From Pontederia crassipes (Eukaryota > Streptophyta > Magnoliopsida > Commelinales > Pontederiaceae), in assembly GCA_030549335.1 (NCBI GenBank), contig JAUKPH010000019.1, forward strand, positions 15,574,001 to 15,638,000: a stretch of 64,000 bases of DNA. Direction: 5' to 3'. Positions 1-12,319 of this stretch are shown here, in pieces. A program made the position numbers and the translations under genes. The number at the start of each line of letters is the position of its first letter. Position 1 is the first letter of the stretch. Below the pieces are notes generated by a model that was not told the origin of the DNA, searched no databases, and saw nothing but the letters and a program-made list of their open reading frames with translations.

Positions 1-628
1 GTGAAGTAACGAAGGAAGAAATCGAAATTGATCTCCCAACTACCTTTTGTCCATTGCATTTTGGACGTTCGAATTATTTCAATCGTTCATAGTGCGACAA
101 AAGAGTTGTCAACTTATCGCGACATCGGATGTTCGATTTGATTTTTGGACGCCTAATAGCCAACGTCAATAATTATAAACATGTTTTTTTATTTTTATGA
201 AAATTGGGTGTGATACAGTCTTTTAGCCAGAATATTATGCAATTGCAAGTTTCCAATTCCAATCTTGAGAAAAAGCTGATTATTTGAACCCTCAACGCTT
301 TCGGTTGTTCCTGTTGTTGACATTACGGAGAGTTGACTGAAATTACAGATGAACGATTATTTTAGGAAAATATTTTCTCAGCTTTCTTTATGTTGCAATA
401 AAAAGAAAACCGTTGACCAACAAACTGTATATAATTGTGGCGGAACGGATTCTTCTTTAAAAGGAAATTGTTTAACTAAATATTTACTATAATATATATA
501 TATATATATATTTTTAAAAGAACTTACTCCATAAAGCGTCCTCTTTTCTTGTATAATTTTTTTTTTAAAAAAAACCAAGCATGACGTTAAGGATGAAAAC
601 TTTTTGTACCATTATCATTTTATTTACT
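1..628. other. AT-rich intergenic DNA with no recognisable gene
   Basis: This is AT-rich sequence with a short (AT)n tract at about 493-512 and homopolymer A/T runs. I saw no coding frame with recognisable content. It ends at the 9-bp target-site duplication of the foldback element that follows. Confidence 0.5.
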
Positions 629-637
629 ACCAAAATA

Positions 638-1618
638 AGGATAAATTACACGAATGGTCTCCCAACTTTGAGTCGATTTTCAACTGGTCCCCAACTTCAA
701 TTTGTAATTAGAACGTCCTCCATCTTTTATTATTTTACACGCTTAGTCTTCTGACTGATAATAATGAATTTCCCGATGGTCTTTCTTACGTGGTTGACTT
801 TCTCTTTCATCCACGTCAGTTTAAGTCCTCCACGTCATTATAAAAATTTTAAAAAAAATAAAAAATATGAGATCGTCCACATCATTAAAAAATAAAAAAT
901 AGAGGGGGGAGGCACCCCTCCTTCTCCCTCGCCGCTAAGGGAGAAGGAGGGGAGCGACGGCCCCCCTCATGCTCCTCGCGCGATGAGAGGGGTTGCCGTT
1001 CCCTCCTCCCTCAATGACGACGAGGGGGGGGGGGAGGGGGGGGGGGGGGAGGCGGCCCCATCCTCCTCCTCTGCGAGTCATAGAGGAGGATGAGGGGGGC
1101 CGCCGCCCTCGTTCCTTCTCCCTCGTCATCGTTGAGGGAGAAGGAGGGGGTCGCCCCTCATCCTCCTCTGCGACGACGAGGAAAATGAGGGGGGCCGCCC
1201 CCCTCGTTCTCCGTCGTTGAGGGTGTCGCAGAGGAGGATGAGGGGCCATCGCTCCCCTTCCTTCTCCCTCGTCGTCGCTAAGGGAGAAGGGGGAGGAGGA
1301 AGAATGGAGGGGGGACGCCTCCCCCCCCCCCTTCTCGTCACTGAGAAAGAAGGGAGGGGGCACACCGTCCAGAGGGAGAAGGGAGGGGGCTGCAGGCCCT
1401 CTCATCCTCCTCGCCCGACGACGAGGAGGATGAGCCGCCCCCTCGTTCTCCCTCGTCGGCTGAGGGAGAACAAGGGGGGCAGCACCCCCTTTGCGAATGA
1501 GCGCGCCGGCCCCTCGGGTCGGCCTCACTTTTTTTTATTTTTTTAATGATGTGAACGATCTCACTTTTTTTTATTTTTATAATAACGTGGATGATTTAAA
1601 CTGATAGAGAAAGTACCC
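638..1618. mobile_element. Foldback Mutator-like MITE with expanded GC-rich centre
   Basis: The left arm (about 638-900) begins GGATAAATTACAC and closely matches the arms of the element at 42840-43503. The right arm (about 1525-1618) is the inverted complement of the inner left arm: the 'cacgtca...ttataaaaa' and 'gagatcgtccacatcatta' segments recur inverted. A 9-bp direct repeat ACCAAAATA flanks it at 629-637 and 1619-1627, as expected for Mutator-type transposition. The outer ~150 bp of the right arm is missing, apart from a terminal GGGTA. The centre (about 900-1530) is unusually GC-rich, with alternating 'gaggaggatgagggg' and 'ccttctccctcgtcg' segments that form many small inverted repeats. 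Long frames there on both strands come from this low-complexity composition. No transposase is present. Confidence 0.72.
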
Positions 1619-1627
1619 ACCAAAATA

Positions 1628-2250
1628 ATAATGCAAACGTGTAATCAACATGCAAATAATTCCAGTTATCATAAAATGCCTCCTTTTTGGATTAATATGA
1701 CCATTATAACTTATTAGAATTTAATGAATGCATATATCCGTCGATTCATCTCATTCTAATTGTGAATCGCGGGAAAATGATTTATAAATTCATTAAAGTT
1801 AATTTATTATTAATATTATTAAATATATAAAAATATATAAAAATAACACTTTACAGGTGCCTGCCGTGCACAAGTTGGCCTCTCCCAGACCCAAAAAATG
1901 GGACCTTACAGGTGTCCAAAATTTAGGTAGAAAACTAAAAACGAAAACAAATAACAGCCACCAAAACCGACCTCAAACCGCAAGTCATTCCGCATAATAA
2001 GAGTTCATACGGAAAGCATCAGCATGCATCTACGACTCCTCTCGAGTAACCAACGGACCAGATTAACTCTAAATCTTTCACACGGACGGTTACCTATGCT
2101 TCCGCATATGATCCTATATGCGCTTAATCCGCATACGACTCATATGAAAGAAATCCCCATATATGAATACCGCGAAGCAGCGGTGGCTTCTTAATTCGTG
2201 TTTTTTTTTAATTAAAGAGGACGATAAAAGTTGGGAGCATTTTTTTCCCT
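1628..2250. other. Upstream region of ABCF1
   Basis: This is intergenic DNA between the foldback element and the ABCF1 core promoter. It contains several CATATG-type palindromic hexamers around 2106-2165 (repeats of 'ccgcatatg/catatgcg'), but I recognise no gene. Proximal regulatory sites of ABCF1 are likely here; that is inference from position only. Confidence 0.4.
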
Positions 2251-2251
2251 T

Positions 2252-2295
2252 TTTATAAGATCCAAGTAACTAAATAGAAAGTGAAGCAAACCCTA
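2252..2295 (+). promoter_or_regulatory. ABCF1 core promoter: TATA box and telo-box
   Basis: A TATA element (TTATAAGA, TATAA at 2254-2258) lies about 30 bp upstream of a telo-box AAACCCTAG (2288-2296). A CT-rich leader ('accctctctctccgatc') follows. Telo-boxes and TC-rich leaders near the start site are known hallmarks of plant translation-related genes, which fits an ABC-F protein. The start site near 2285 is inferred from TATA spacing. Confidence 0.6.
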
Positions 2296-2384
2296 GTCAA
2301 GAGCTGAAACCCTCTCTCTCCGATCGCTCCCGCCACTCTCCGATCCCTCCCCGCTTCGTTTCCTTCGGATCTTAATCCATTTCG

Positions 2385-2507
2385 GTAAGTCCTGTCGATC
2401 TCTCCTTGCTCTGCTACGTATTTGTGTTGAATCGGGACCTTTTGGCTGAATTTTTTTGAGATAAAAAGATTCGACTCTTTCCTTTTCTGCTTCCGTTAAA
2501 TTTTCAG
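2385..2507 (+). other. 5' UTR intron of ABCF1
   Basis: A donor G|GTAAGT at 2385 and a pyrimidine-rich acceptor TTTTCAG ending at 2507 bracket 123 bp just upstream of the start codon. The short exon piece AGGAAG then leads into ATG at 2514. Leader introns at this position are common in constitutive plant genes. It is inferred from splice consensus and AT-rich composition; no transcript is available. Confidence 0.6.
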
Positions 2508-2513
2508 AGGAAG

Positions 2514-5465
2514 ATGGTGTCTGATGCGAGCAAGAAGAAGGCCGCAGCCAAGAAAGCGGCGGCTGCGGCGAAGAGGGGAGGGAAATCGGCGACCGCCGCT
2601 GCGTCATCGAAGGCTGCAGCAGCGGCTGCCGACGGAGCGGAGAAGCTGGCGAATGGGGTCGGAGACCTCCAGATTTCCGATCGGACCTGCACAGGAGTCC
2701 TGGCCTCGCATCCCCTCTCCAGAGATATCCATGTGGGTTTTTTTCCCTTAAGAAATTCCTCTCTATGTCTTTCCACATTGGCTTCGTAGTTTGAGCAACT
2801 TAAATTTTGTGAATATTTATGTAAAAGGACTCGCTTTTAATCCAAATGAGAAAATGAATATTAATATTCTCAATATTATTGGGAAGGTGTATCCATTTCC
2901 TTGCCGATTGGGCAGTAGGATGCAACTTATACGTCTATAAAAATAGTGATGCTTAAAGTTACGAGCTGCTTCCGATGATTTGGCTTCCTAAGCACGTGGT
3001 GTTGGTTCTGTTAGCTAGTCAATGATCACAGTAGAAAGAAAAATAATGCTGATAAAAACTTTTATGCTAACAAATTATTTAGTGATCCATAATTATGTCA
3101 GTAGGTTATCGTTGTTCTCTTTCCTTTATCGGTGTGCAGGAACATGTAGTATTTGCTTGTTTGAGTTTTGGTTTTGGTCCCTTGTTTCTTCACAATGAAT
3201 GCTTTGTAGCTTTGATTTGATTGATTTTATTAGTAGTTCTTGACCGGCCCTGTAACATTTTGATGCTACAGATAGAATCTCTTTCCTTGACATTTCACGG
3301 GCATGACCTTATAGTAGACTCTGACCTGGAGCTGAATTATGGAAGGTATGACTGCGTACAGCGTCATTTATCATTTACGTGATTTTACTTATTTATTGTT
3401 TTACCTTTCCCCATGTTGATGACTTTTGTGGTGAATTTCTTTTGACTTCCAGGCGCTATGGTCTTCTAGGATTAAATGGTTGTGGGAAGTCTACGCTTCT
3501 TGCATCTATAGGATGCAGGGAGCTCCCCATACCAGAACATATGGATATCTATCATTTGTCTCGAGAGATTGAAGCTTCTGACATGTCTTCATTAGAGGCT
3601 GTCATCAACTGTGATGAGGAAAGGCTGCGATTGGAGAAAGAGGCTGAAATATTAGCGGCAGAGGTATGCTTTCATTTTGTTAGTTGCTGATTTTCATCAC
3701 ATAGTTGGATTGACTATTGGACATGAGTTAGAAAATTGCAATATTCTAATAGGAAGGAGGTGGTGGAGAGACTTTGGAGCGAATCTATGAGAGGTTGGAA
3801 GCATTAGATGCATCCACCGCCGAGAAACGTGCTGCAGAGATTCTGTATGGACTTGGCTTCAATAAACAAATGCAAGCAAAGAAAACTCGAGACTTTTCTG
3901 GTGGTTGGCGAATGAGAATTGCATTGGCTAGAGCATTGTTTATGAATCCAACCATCCTTTTACTTGACGAGCCAACAAACCATCTAGGTAAATATGTAAC
4001 ATTCTTGTTTTTTGAATTCTCTGCCTTAGTTAAATGATCTTTTACTTGACAAGCCATTTCATCATCTTTGTAAATATTTCGTGCATGTTCTTAAATCTTT
4101 GTTGTTTTCTATTATTTTCCTCTCCAAGTTTTGCTAGATAAATTTTTATTGTCTTCCCCCGTAACTTTTGTAAGAGTTATTATATTTTTCCACATTCTTA
4201 TATATGATGAAATTGCTGGTGGCTTGGGATTCTTTTGGGGAGATGGTTTCTAGTTTATACCTAACTCTGTCTACCAAGACGGTCCATGTCTCATGTAGAT
4301 ATTTATATTATCGTCCTAGTTGGGTTTGTGTATTTGGATAATTGAGCTCTCTTAATTATGAAACTCACATTATGTTTTCTAATACTTTCATTTGTTTTCA
4401 CATTCAGATCTCGAAGCATGTGTGTGGTTGGAGGAAACACTGAAGAAGTTTGACCGTATCCTTGTTGTAGTCTCCCACTCCCAGGATTTTCTTAATGGTG
4501 TTTGCACAAACATCATCCACATGCAGAGCAAGAAACTTAAACTTTACACTGGAAACTACGATCAATATGTGCAGACCCGGGCAGAGCTAGAAGAAAACCA
4601 GATGAAGCAGTACAAGTGGGAGCAGGAACAAATTGCTTCAATGAAGGAGTATATTGCACGATTCGGTCATGGTTCTGCCAAGCTGGCTCGTCAAGCTCAA
4701 AGTAAGGAGAAAACACTTGCTAAGATGGAGCGTGGAGGGCTCACAGAAAAAGTGGTGAAGGACAAAATCTTAGTCTTCCGATTCACAGATGTTGGCAAAC
4801 TCCCTCCTCCGGTGCTGCAATTTGTTGGAGTGACCTTTGGCTATACCCCAGATAATCTCATCTACAAGAACCTAGACTTCGGGGTGGATCTCGATTCCAG
4901 GGTAGCACTTGTGGGGCCTAATGGTGCTGGAAAGAGTACACTGCTCAAGCTGATGACGGGTGACCTTATCCCTTTAGATGGTATGGTTAGGCGGCACAAT
5001 CATCTGAGGATTGCGCAGTTTCATCAGCATCTTGCAGAAAAACTCGATATGGAGATGTCAGCACTGCAGTACATGATGAAGGAATACCCTGGGAACGAGG
5101 AGGAGAGGATGAGGGCTGCAATTGGCAAGTTTGGATTGTCAGGGAAAGCTCAGGTGATGCCCATGAAGAATTTATCCGACGGACAAAGGAGCAGGGTGAT
5201 ATTTGCTTGGCTTGCCTGGAGGCAACCACACATGCTGCTCCTCGATGAGCCCACAAATCATCTGGATATTGAGACTATTGATTCCCTGGCGGAAGCGCTT
5301 AATGAATGGGATGGTGGCCTGGTGCTGGTGAGCCATGACTTCAGACTCATCAATCAGGTTGCCGAGGAAATCTGGGTCTGTGAGAATCAAGCAGTAACAC
5401 GGTGGGAGGGTGATATCATGGCCTTCAAGGAGCATCTGAGGAGCAAGGCAGGGTTGTCTGATTGA
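2514..5465 (+). CDS. ABCF1: ABC transporter F family member 1 (GCN20-type ABC-F ATPase), five coding exons
   Basis: A soluble twin-ATPase of the ABC-F class: no membrane segments, cytosolic, linked in the family to ribosomes and GCN2-type translational control. Coding exons are 2514-2732, 3272-3345, 3453-3663, 3753-3987 and 4408-5465, all GT..AG, giving 598 residues, about the usual plant length (~595). The Ala/Lys-rich N-terminus ([16 protein letters not shown]) matches plant ABCF1 and fixes the start. Domain 1: Walker [10 protein letters not shown] (K110), signature FSGGWRMR (216-223), Walker [13 protein letters not shown] (D240, E241), H-loop H270. A charged linker follows (about 310-360). 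Domain 2: Walker [10 protein letters not shown] (K422), signature LSDGQ (502-506), Walker B MLLLDEP (D526, E527), H-loop H556. All catalytic motifs are intact, so the gene looks functional. It ends GLSD-stop. Family assignment is near certain; exon edges come from frame continuity and homology I recall. Confidence 0.95.
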
Positions 5466-5662
5466 GAAGCCTAACACACCCAGTCAATATGTTGATTTCC
5501 TATGCGTAGTACTAGCCATCATATTTCACGTTAACGTTGTCAAATTACGTGATGGTAGTCCTTTTTCCATATATATGAGCATCATATATTTGTACCGCTG
5601 AAGGATGTTACTGCCCGTTCTGGCAGCTATAAGTTTTTTTTATCTTTCCCTCTCGTTAAATA
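5466..5662 (+). other. ABCF1 3' UTR and downstream boundary
   Basis: About 200 bp of AT-rich sequence separates the ABCF1 stop codon from the tail of an old LINE. The true poly(A) site cannot be fixed by eye. The UTR probably ends in or just before this stretch. Confidence 0.45.
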
Positions 5663-6215
5663 TAACAACAACAAAATTTTATCCCACTAGATGGGGTCGA
5701 TTATATGGATCATACGACGACGTCATTTTGTTCTATTAATAATTAAATCTTACGGTATATTATTCATCAATAAATTTTATTTTATTAGTTCGTCAAGTGT
5801 TCACCTTGACCTCTTTCTCTCTCTTTTAATTGGATTTTTAGATTATTTGATCTATTCTTCTTACTGGCGCATCTAATAGTCTTCTCTAAATATGATCAAA
5901 TCATCTCAAACGATTTTTTTATCATTTTCTTACTAATAGGAGCCACTCCGATTCGTTCACGTATATGATTATTCTTAATCTTGTATGATCACACATTCAT
6001 CTCAACATCTTCATTTCGATTATTCTTACTTTACGTTCATTTTGTCCTTTCATAGTCTAACATTCACTATCATATAACATTGTCGGTCTTATAGCAGTAC
6101 GATAAATTTTTTCTTTAATTTTATTGGATATTTTCTATCACAAAGAACTCCATCCTCTACTTACATCAACTAACTTGAATTCTATGATCAACATCGTCAT
6201 CTAATTTTGTCGGTA
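5663..6215 (-). mobile_element. RTE-clade LINE, 5'-truncated and decayed 3' end
   Basis: On the plus strand this begins with an ACAACAACA tract followed by 'tatcccactagatggggtcg' and 'ttatatggatcat'. This is the antisense of the conserved 3' terminus of plant RTE-type LINEs, whose RNAs end in TTG repeats. Further in, 'taacattcactatcatataacattgtcggtcttatagcagt' (about 6057-6097) matches the antisense of the reverse-transcriptase C-terminal region of the same family. Many C-to-T and G-to-A changes and several stops show it is old. The element therefore runs on the minus strand, is heavily 5'-truncated, and has its 3' end against the ABCF1 3' UTR. The inner boundary near 6215 is approximate. Confidence 0.72.
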
Positions 6216-7339
6216 TGTTTTTTGTCGTGGAACTGATACGCATGTGACGGAACTAAAAGCTAATGGTGTTTCCCTCCGGTATTTTCTTGTTAAATTATAA
6301 TTTTGAGCTTATCTTATATAAATTAGATGGTAAATTGGGACTTTCAAAGACAGTTAGACGAGACGAGGGATAAAATCTACATCAAGCTGTGCTGTGTAGT
6401 CTTCCAGTAAACCACTGATAGACACAGCCCCTAGGAAAGATAACAACATGAAATTAACAATAAACCAAGTGAAATTTTAATTACAAGTGATAAACCGTGA
6501 ACAACTACTATCTTTATGATCAGATTAGACAAAAAAAAATCTTCAGTAGCAACAATCAAATGGAACAACTGCCACAGCATCTGGTTCTGTTGATGCAAAA
6601 ATTGTATGGTGAAAACGCATCATTTCTTTTTACAATATTTGGAGGATCAATTGATTGGAAAGCGTAATCTTTCAAAGAAACAGCTGATGAAGAATCTTAA
6701 AGGTCGACTAAGTTTATGGGCCGAAAGGCTAAGAGGTACAAGGTTAAGAGGCGCAAGTAAACTGAATAGTTCCATAATCCATTAATTAAGCATAAAATAC
6801 CGTTGTGTTATAATCCATTAATACACGGACCCTCGACCCAACCAAAGCGATTCTTTTTTTATGTTTTTTTATCGTTACTTACAACTCATATAAAATTCAT
6901 TGCGTTATATTCTGCACATATAAAAACTCTAATATACATATATTAAATATTGACATATTTAAGTATTATTATAAGATAATGTGCTCAAAGAAAAACTCTC
7001 CAACACTTATTTCCGTGTGTCATCCTTGTCATGAGCATCCACCATTCATGCCTTTGACCTGCTAAGTACAGGAAAATATATGCATAGATATATTGTACAT
7101 AAGTGTACATATATATGCATAATCTCCATGAGCAAAAACTCGTATGTAAGGCCAAAATAATATTTCTTAAAAGACATTAACTTATAACTTATTCGAAAGA
7201 AGCATTCATTTGATCAAAAATGATAATATCATGTGAATAATTCTAAAGAACAATACATATTTATCATTACTAAAAAAAACATAAATCATCATATCATATC
7301 TTATAAAAAAACATATGTTCATGCACTTAAGCATTTTTA
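6216..7339. other. AT-rich intergenic DNA, nothing recognised
   Basis: No frame with protein-like content, no clear repeat termini and no RNA gene were seen. Short stop-rich frames only. Confidence 0.4.
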
Positions 7340-8110
7340 TATAAACATGAGCTACCATTACACGTCATAATCATATCATATCATATCGTATCATCTATCA
7401 TATCATATCACATTTCATGTTCGTATATCTAAACATTATCTTATAAACATTATTATCATACCATTCATATCAAAATGTGTCATATTATTATAAAATATCA
7501 CAATCAATAATGCATAAGATGCCATGCTCTTTAAAGCGGATGTATGCAAAGAGAATGATGCATGCACATATCATATCGCCAATTGACCAGAGGCATTATT
7601 ATCACCCCATAGGTATCATATCATCTCATGAAAATGTGGTACCTTTCTTGCATAAACATATCACTAGAGGCATCATATCATATGTAGGATATTAAATCAT
7701 CTCTATTGGGAACATATATTATCTCATAAGATATTATATCATCCCATGACAATGGGATACCTTCCCTACATAAGACATATAATCCTGACAAGAGGCATCG
7801 TATCATTCCGTAGAACATCATATCATCCCTGTCGGAGAACCTATATTATTCTATAGGATATCATGTCATCCTATGAAAAGAATTACATTCCCTACATAAG
7901 ACATATCATCTCTGCAGAGGAAATGCAAATACATGATAATGAAATGCAATGCATATGCATGACCCAAATATATCATATCTTAACATATCATATCATATCA
8001 TGTCATCTTATAATATGTCATATCATGTCGTGTCATTTTCGATCATATTATATCATATTATATAATATTATATCGTGTCATATCACATCATATCCTATCA
8101 TGTATAATTG
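7340..8110. repeat. ATATC-rich repeat field with ~120-bp tandem units
   Basis: Pentamer-like tracts of ATATC/ATCAT occur at about 7366-7412 and 7980-8100. Between them, about 2.5 to 3 diverged copies of a longer unit start near 7616, 7732 and 7858. Each carries 'catatcatc(c/t)catgaaaatg', then 'tacctt(t/c)c(c/t)tacataa', then 'agaggcatcatatcat'. The spacings are about 116 and 126 bp. The frames crossing it reflect the repeat and are not genes. Confidence 0.6.
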
Positions 8111-8732
8111 TCTAAATAGCAACAATCATATAATTATGCAATCATGAATAATAACGATACTTTAAGAATATATGAAAGAATTTATTCACGGCAATAATAT
8201 ATCATTTGATTTTTCATACATTTTTCTTCACTCTTATAACAATCTATTAATTATGATATGAAACAAAATATAGCATAACTTTTGCATAAGTATTCACTTT
8301 AGCTTTTCTTATGAATCCATAGTGATGCATTAAAATTCATATTACACGTATTATGGCAAAAAACTTACAAACAATCAATGCAATAAAATCACATGGATCC
8401 ACCCTACGTACATTTTCTTTGATTTGCTCCCTCTAAATTCTTACACCTTAAGTCAATAGATCATCCTTTACTTATCTTAGTCTTTCTTCCTATAACAATA
8501 ATATATGTTCATAATATTATTAAGACATGATATCAACATAAGCACCTAGACATGGTACTAGACGAAATATATATACTCCTTAAATTGAATGATATTAATA
8601 CTTTAAGGTTATGCAATTCCTATAACATTTTTTTCTTTTGACAAATTATATGCTTTGTGGAACAAAATTCATATTTTCTATTTTAAATGGTCAAATCTCA
8701 TGAATCAAATTTTATATGAACATAGGATTCTA

Positions 8733-10048
8733 CAACATTCCCCACTAAAAGTTTTAGGTATTATTTTCTTGTGATTTATTCTTAGAAATATCAACTCTCA
8801 ATCGAAGTTTTGTGTTTTGGTAAATGAATTTATATAAATTGGTAAATGAATCCAAATTTGATAATTATAATTTTATATGAATCCAAACTTCCTAAGATCT
8901 TACTCCTAAAATTATTAGAATTTATCCTGACCTATAATGAACATAATAAATTTGGCAAGTATGGTCATGTCCTATTCTAAGTTTTATGATGGCAGACAGA
9001 GTGAGGTTCACATCTACATTTTATAACTTCCACACAGCTAAGTTTTTCAAGTGATTCTATTTTTCCATAAAGCTAGACATCATGAGTTATAACTCATAAA
9101 AAATTTATGATTTATATCATTCTAACACAATAAATTTCTCAACTGTGTTATGATTTACTCTTCATACTTGACATAAATGGTCATGTACAATAATAATAAA
9201 TCAATAACTTTTTGTAGACATAGTATTTTCAAATGATTCGAGTTTGAAACACATGCTAACCTATTTACCCTAAGGACCCTTCAATATCAAATTATATAAT
9301 TACATATCCAATTTAATAGCTAATTTGCAATCCAAACTAACAAGTTTATTAAACAGTACGGTAGACCCTTAATCCTGATTGCATAACTTTCATTTTATAA
9401 CTCCTATTAACATGATTCCAAACCTCATATAAACCAGACTGAACACACATAATAAATTTCATAATTTTTAGGGGCCAAATGATAGAAAAGAACTCATAAG
9501 GAGGAAGACCATGATCCTGAGATAAGAATTATCACCTTGACCGGGTTCTCTTGTCGATTTCTCTCCAACCTCCTTAGAATGAATCTTTCCCCGAAAATTT
9601 GTGTGTGTTTTATAGTGACACAAATGATGCACCACAAATTTTTACAGATTTTTATCATAAAGTTAAGTCGATTCATAAAATACCCTAAGGAGGAGGTGGC
9701 AAACTGCTAGCTTAACTTGCATGTGACTAGTTTAATTGCTTATCCAGTAAGACTTTAACATCTAAAATTACTAATTCATGATCAATACTTATCCATTATT
9801 AAGTATATATTATCATAAAGTAATATATTATATTTATTTCCCTATTTCATATATTATATATTTTTACTTTTCTATATGCCACTTGGCGAGGTTTGGTTGG
9901 TTCTTGATATTTGACCCAAATGTTAATCAGTATATGCAAACCTAATAAGATCAATATGTATATTTTATCATAATACAATTATTAATCATAGTTTAAAACC
10001 TTAATTAAATTTAACAACTTTTTAATATCTCGATAAGGAGCATTACAA
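8733..10048 (-). mobile_element. Possible degenerate chromovirus-type LTR (minus orientation)
   Basis: Read on the minus strand, the right edge starts TGTAATGCTCC (10048 downward). The left edge reads GGGGAATGTTGTA (about 8733). These resemble the TGTAAC.CCC and GGRRTGTTACA ends of the better-preserved LTRs in this window. A TATA-like element CTATAAAA lies at 9608-9615 on the minus strand, where an LTR promoter would be. No target-site duplication is visible and the left terminus is altered, so this is tentative. It could instead be unrelated intergenic DNA. Confidence 0.3.
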
Positions 10049-12300
10049 CCTATACTCTAACACATATATTCAAATAGTTATTAATCATACAACATGTAAT
10101 CATATATGAATTAAATCATGAATATACATAGTGAATAACAATAGACTACTAGTTTTGCTCCACTGAAGAATACCATATTTGTGCCTCACCACCAATGCCT
10201 GAGGAAGACAACCCACTACTGCGATTCATGTTGAAGATGACACTATAAAATAACAGCCCAAAATCTCACAATGACAAAAAAATGGCCAACTCTCACCGCA
10301 TTTGGTTCTGTTTCAGTTCTGTTTGACAAAATTAATAGTTCAATTAGAGGATAACGATTCGATTAGAGTATAGTGGTTTGATTAAAAATGACAGAGCCAT
10401 TGGTGAATAACGGATAGTAATTTATTTATAAATTTAATAAAATTTATTTGGTAAACATAACAATTAAATTAGTATTAAAATAGACATAAGATATTATTTA
10501 CGATCATTCTTACACACATAATATTTATAATAATTAATTTATAATATTTTATTACAAATAATAATATCTAAAAAAATATTATTTTAATATAAAAATATTG
10601 ATTAATTCAAAATAAAATCTTATTTGGGTTATAGATAAATTTAAAGATGCGATATATTAAAATAAAAAATAATATACGATGGTTAATAATTAAATATAAT
10701 ATTTTTATTTTAAAAAATTAGAATATAATATAAATAAAATATAAAATCATTATTTCTATGCTTTATAAACTAGTAGAAATAGTTTATAACGTTTGTGTTC
10801 CAACTTCTAAACACTTTGTTTCAATCAAAACATTACCAGCTACTTAAAATTCTACTTTTGTACGTGCCAAACAATGCCCAAATTGTGAAAAACAAATATG
10901 GTAAGACTTACATGGAACCTATAGATCTAAGTCATGCTATAAGAAAAAAAAGATTTGGAATATACACATGGGAAAGCAACAATAATGGTGGATAAATAAG
11001 CAAGAACTTGTTCTTAATGCAAAAAACAATAAAACCAAGCAGATGAGTTCGACTTAGTCACTGATCACGAGCAAAAAAAAAAAATTGATAAGGTTTGTTT
11101 TCATAGGAGTGATGACAATGATGGAAAAAAAAGGAATATTGCAGGAATTATTGTCTCACCACTGCATCACCAATACCCAAGCTCGAGATGCCACCAAAGT
11201 TTAGCAAGTGGCTAATCTTTAAATCCAGAGAATATTCATTTGGAAGGGCCATCCAAGTAAAACAGAGGACCAAACCACAAGTAGAAACTGCACGAGGACT
11301 TCACACCTGGATGTTGCTCGGGACGACATCAAAATAGTTGAATCGAGATTTTAACTGGTGCTTAGTGCACATAATTTTTAGTGTCAATTGAGTTGAACGA
11401 TCGACACCAGTTACCGGACACTAGGTGATAACAAAAAAAAATGATGCTACATGATAATAAAAGTTTACTTCATCTAAGACATGCCAGATAATGAGAATTT
11501 CTGAGTCTCGATGTTCGATAAAAGCACTCATGAACTGATGCACAATGTGCCCCAAAGCCAAATATTCCAATCTAGAAAAGTTAAAATGTAGACTAACTTA
11601 GGAAGTATAAATTGCATTGTCCTTAAGCTGTATTTACCGATGTTCCACTATGAAATTTGTTAGCTTACTGATGATTGGAATGTACAACATTTGTAAGCAA
11701 ATAAAAAGAGAAGGTTGCGTATAACTACTGCCCCAATTGCTGTAGTCATTTTAAAGAAAATAAATTGTAAACTCAGAGATCCAAGAACATCATGTTAATT
11801 AGTCTATTAGAAGTCATGATCTAAAGAGAGTGCCTGAGTATTACATTGTCAAGTGCAAACTTGCAACAGCATAATATGTATGAAACATAGATGTGCTACC
11901 AGTTATCTTAAACTCAGGATCTCTGTTTTTTATGTTATTTGAAAAATAGATGTGCTATAATTTTTTAAAAACTTAAACTCGTTAGAAAGGACAATATTTT
12001 TATTTATAATCTTAACAATAAGAATATGCTTATTTCAATCATCTCAAAATCTAGGAAAAAAACTCCCAAAGCTGCACCAAAAAGGTCCAGAAAATCTGGC
12101 TCGAAGAGGTAATATGAGACTTCAATATAGAAATACAACTTTACATCTTACAGAAACCTATAGTACCTGAATGAGAAGAGCAAGCGAAAACATAGCCCAA
12201 ACCATTAATTTGAGGGGACCTGTGAATACAAATTTGAATATCCTACCACAAAGCATGAACGTATAAGATATCCAAATAACAATATGACATTTTTAACCTT
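10049..12300. other. AT-rich intergenic DNA, nothing recognised
   Basis: Stop-rich in all frames. About 11330-11410 contains a short dispersed motif ('gtgcacataatttttagtgtc...gatcgacacc') that recurs diverged near 46955-47010, so it is probably part of an old repeat. No gene or RNA could be supported. Confidence 0.4.
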
Positions 12301-12319
12301 AACCAAGTAACGGTCCAGA

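Noticed and set aside
935-1546. Long frames on both strands (up to 197 codons) in the GC-rich stretch near the start of the window
   Set aside because: They are low-complexity Arg/Pro/Gly/Ser strings in every frame, lie in the core of a foldback element, and have no domain-like content.
10795-10995. 66-codon frame on the plus strand
   Set aside because: Short, with no recognised motif, in AT-rich DNA without promoter or neighbouring exons.
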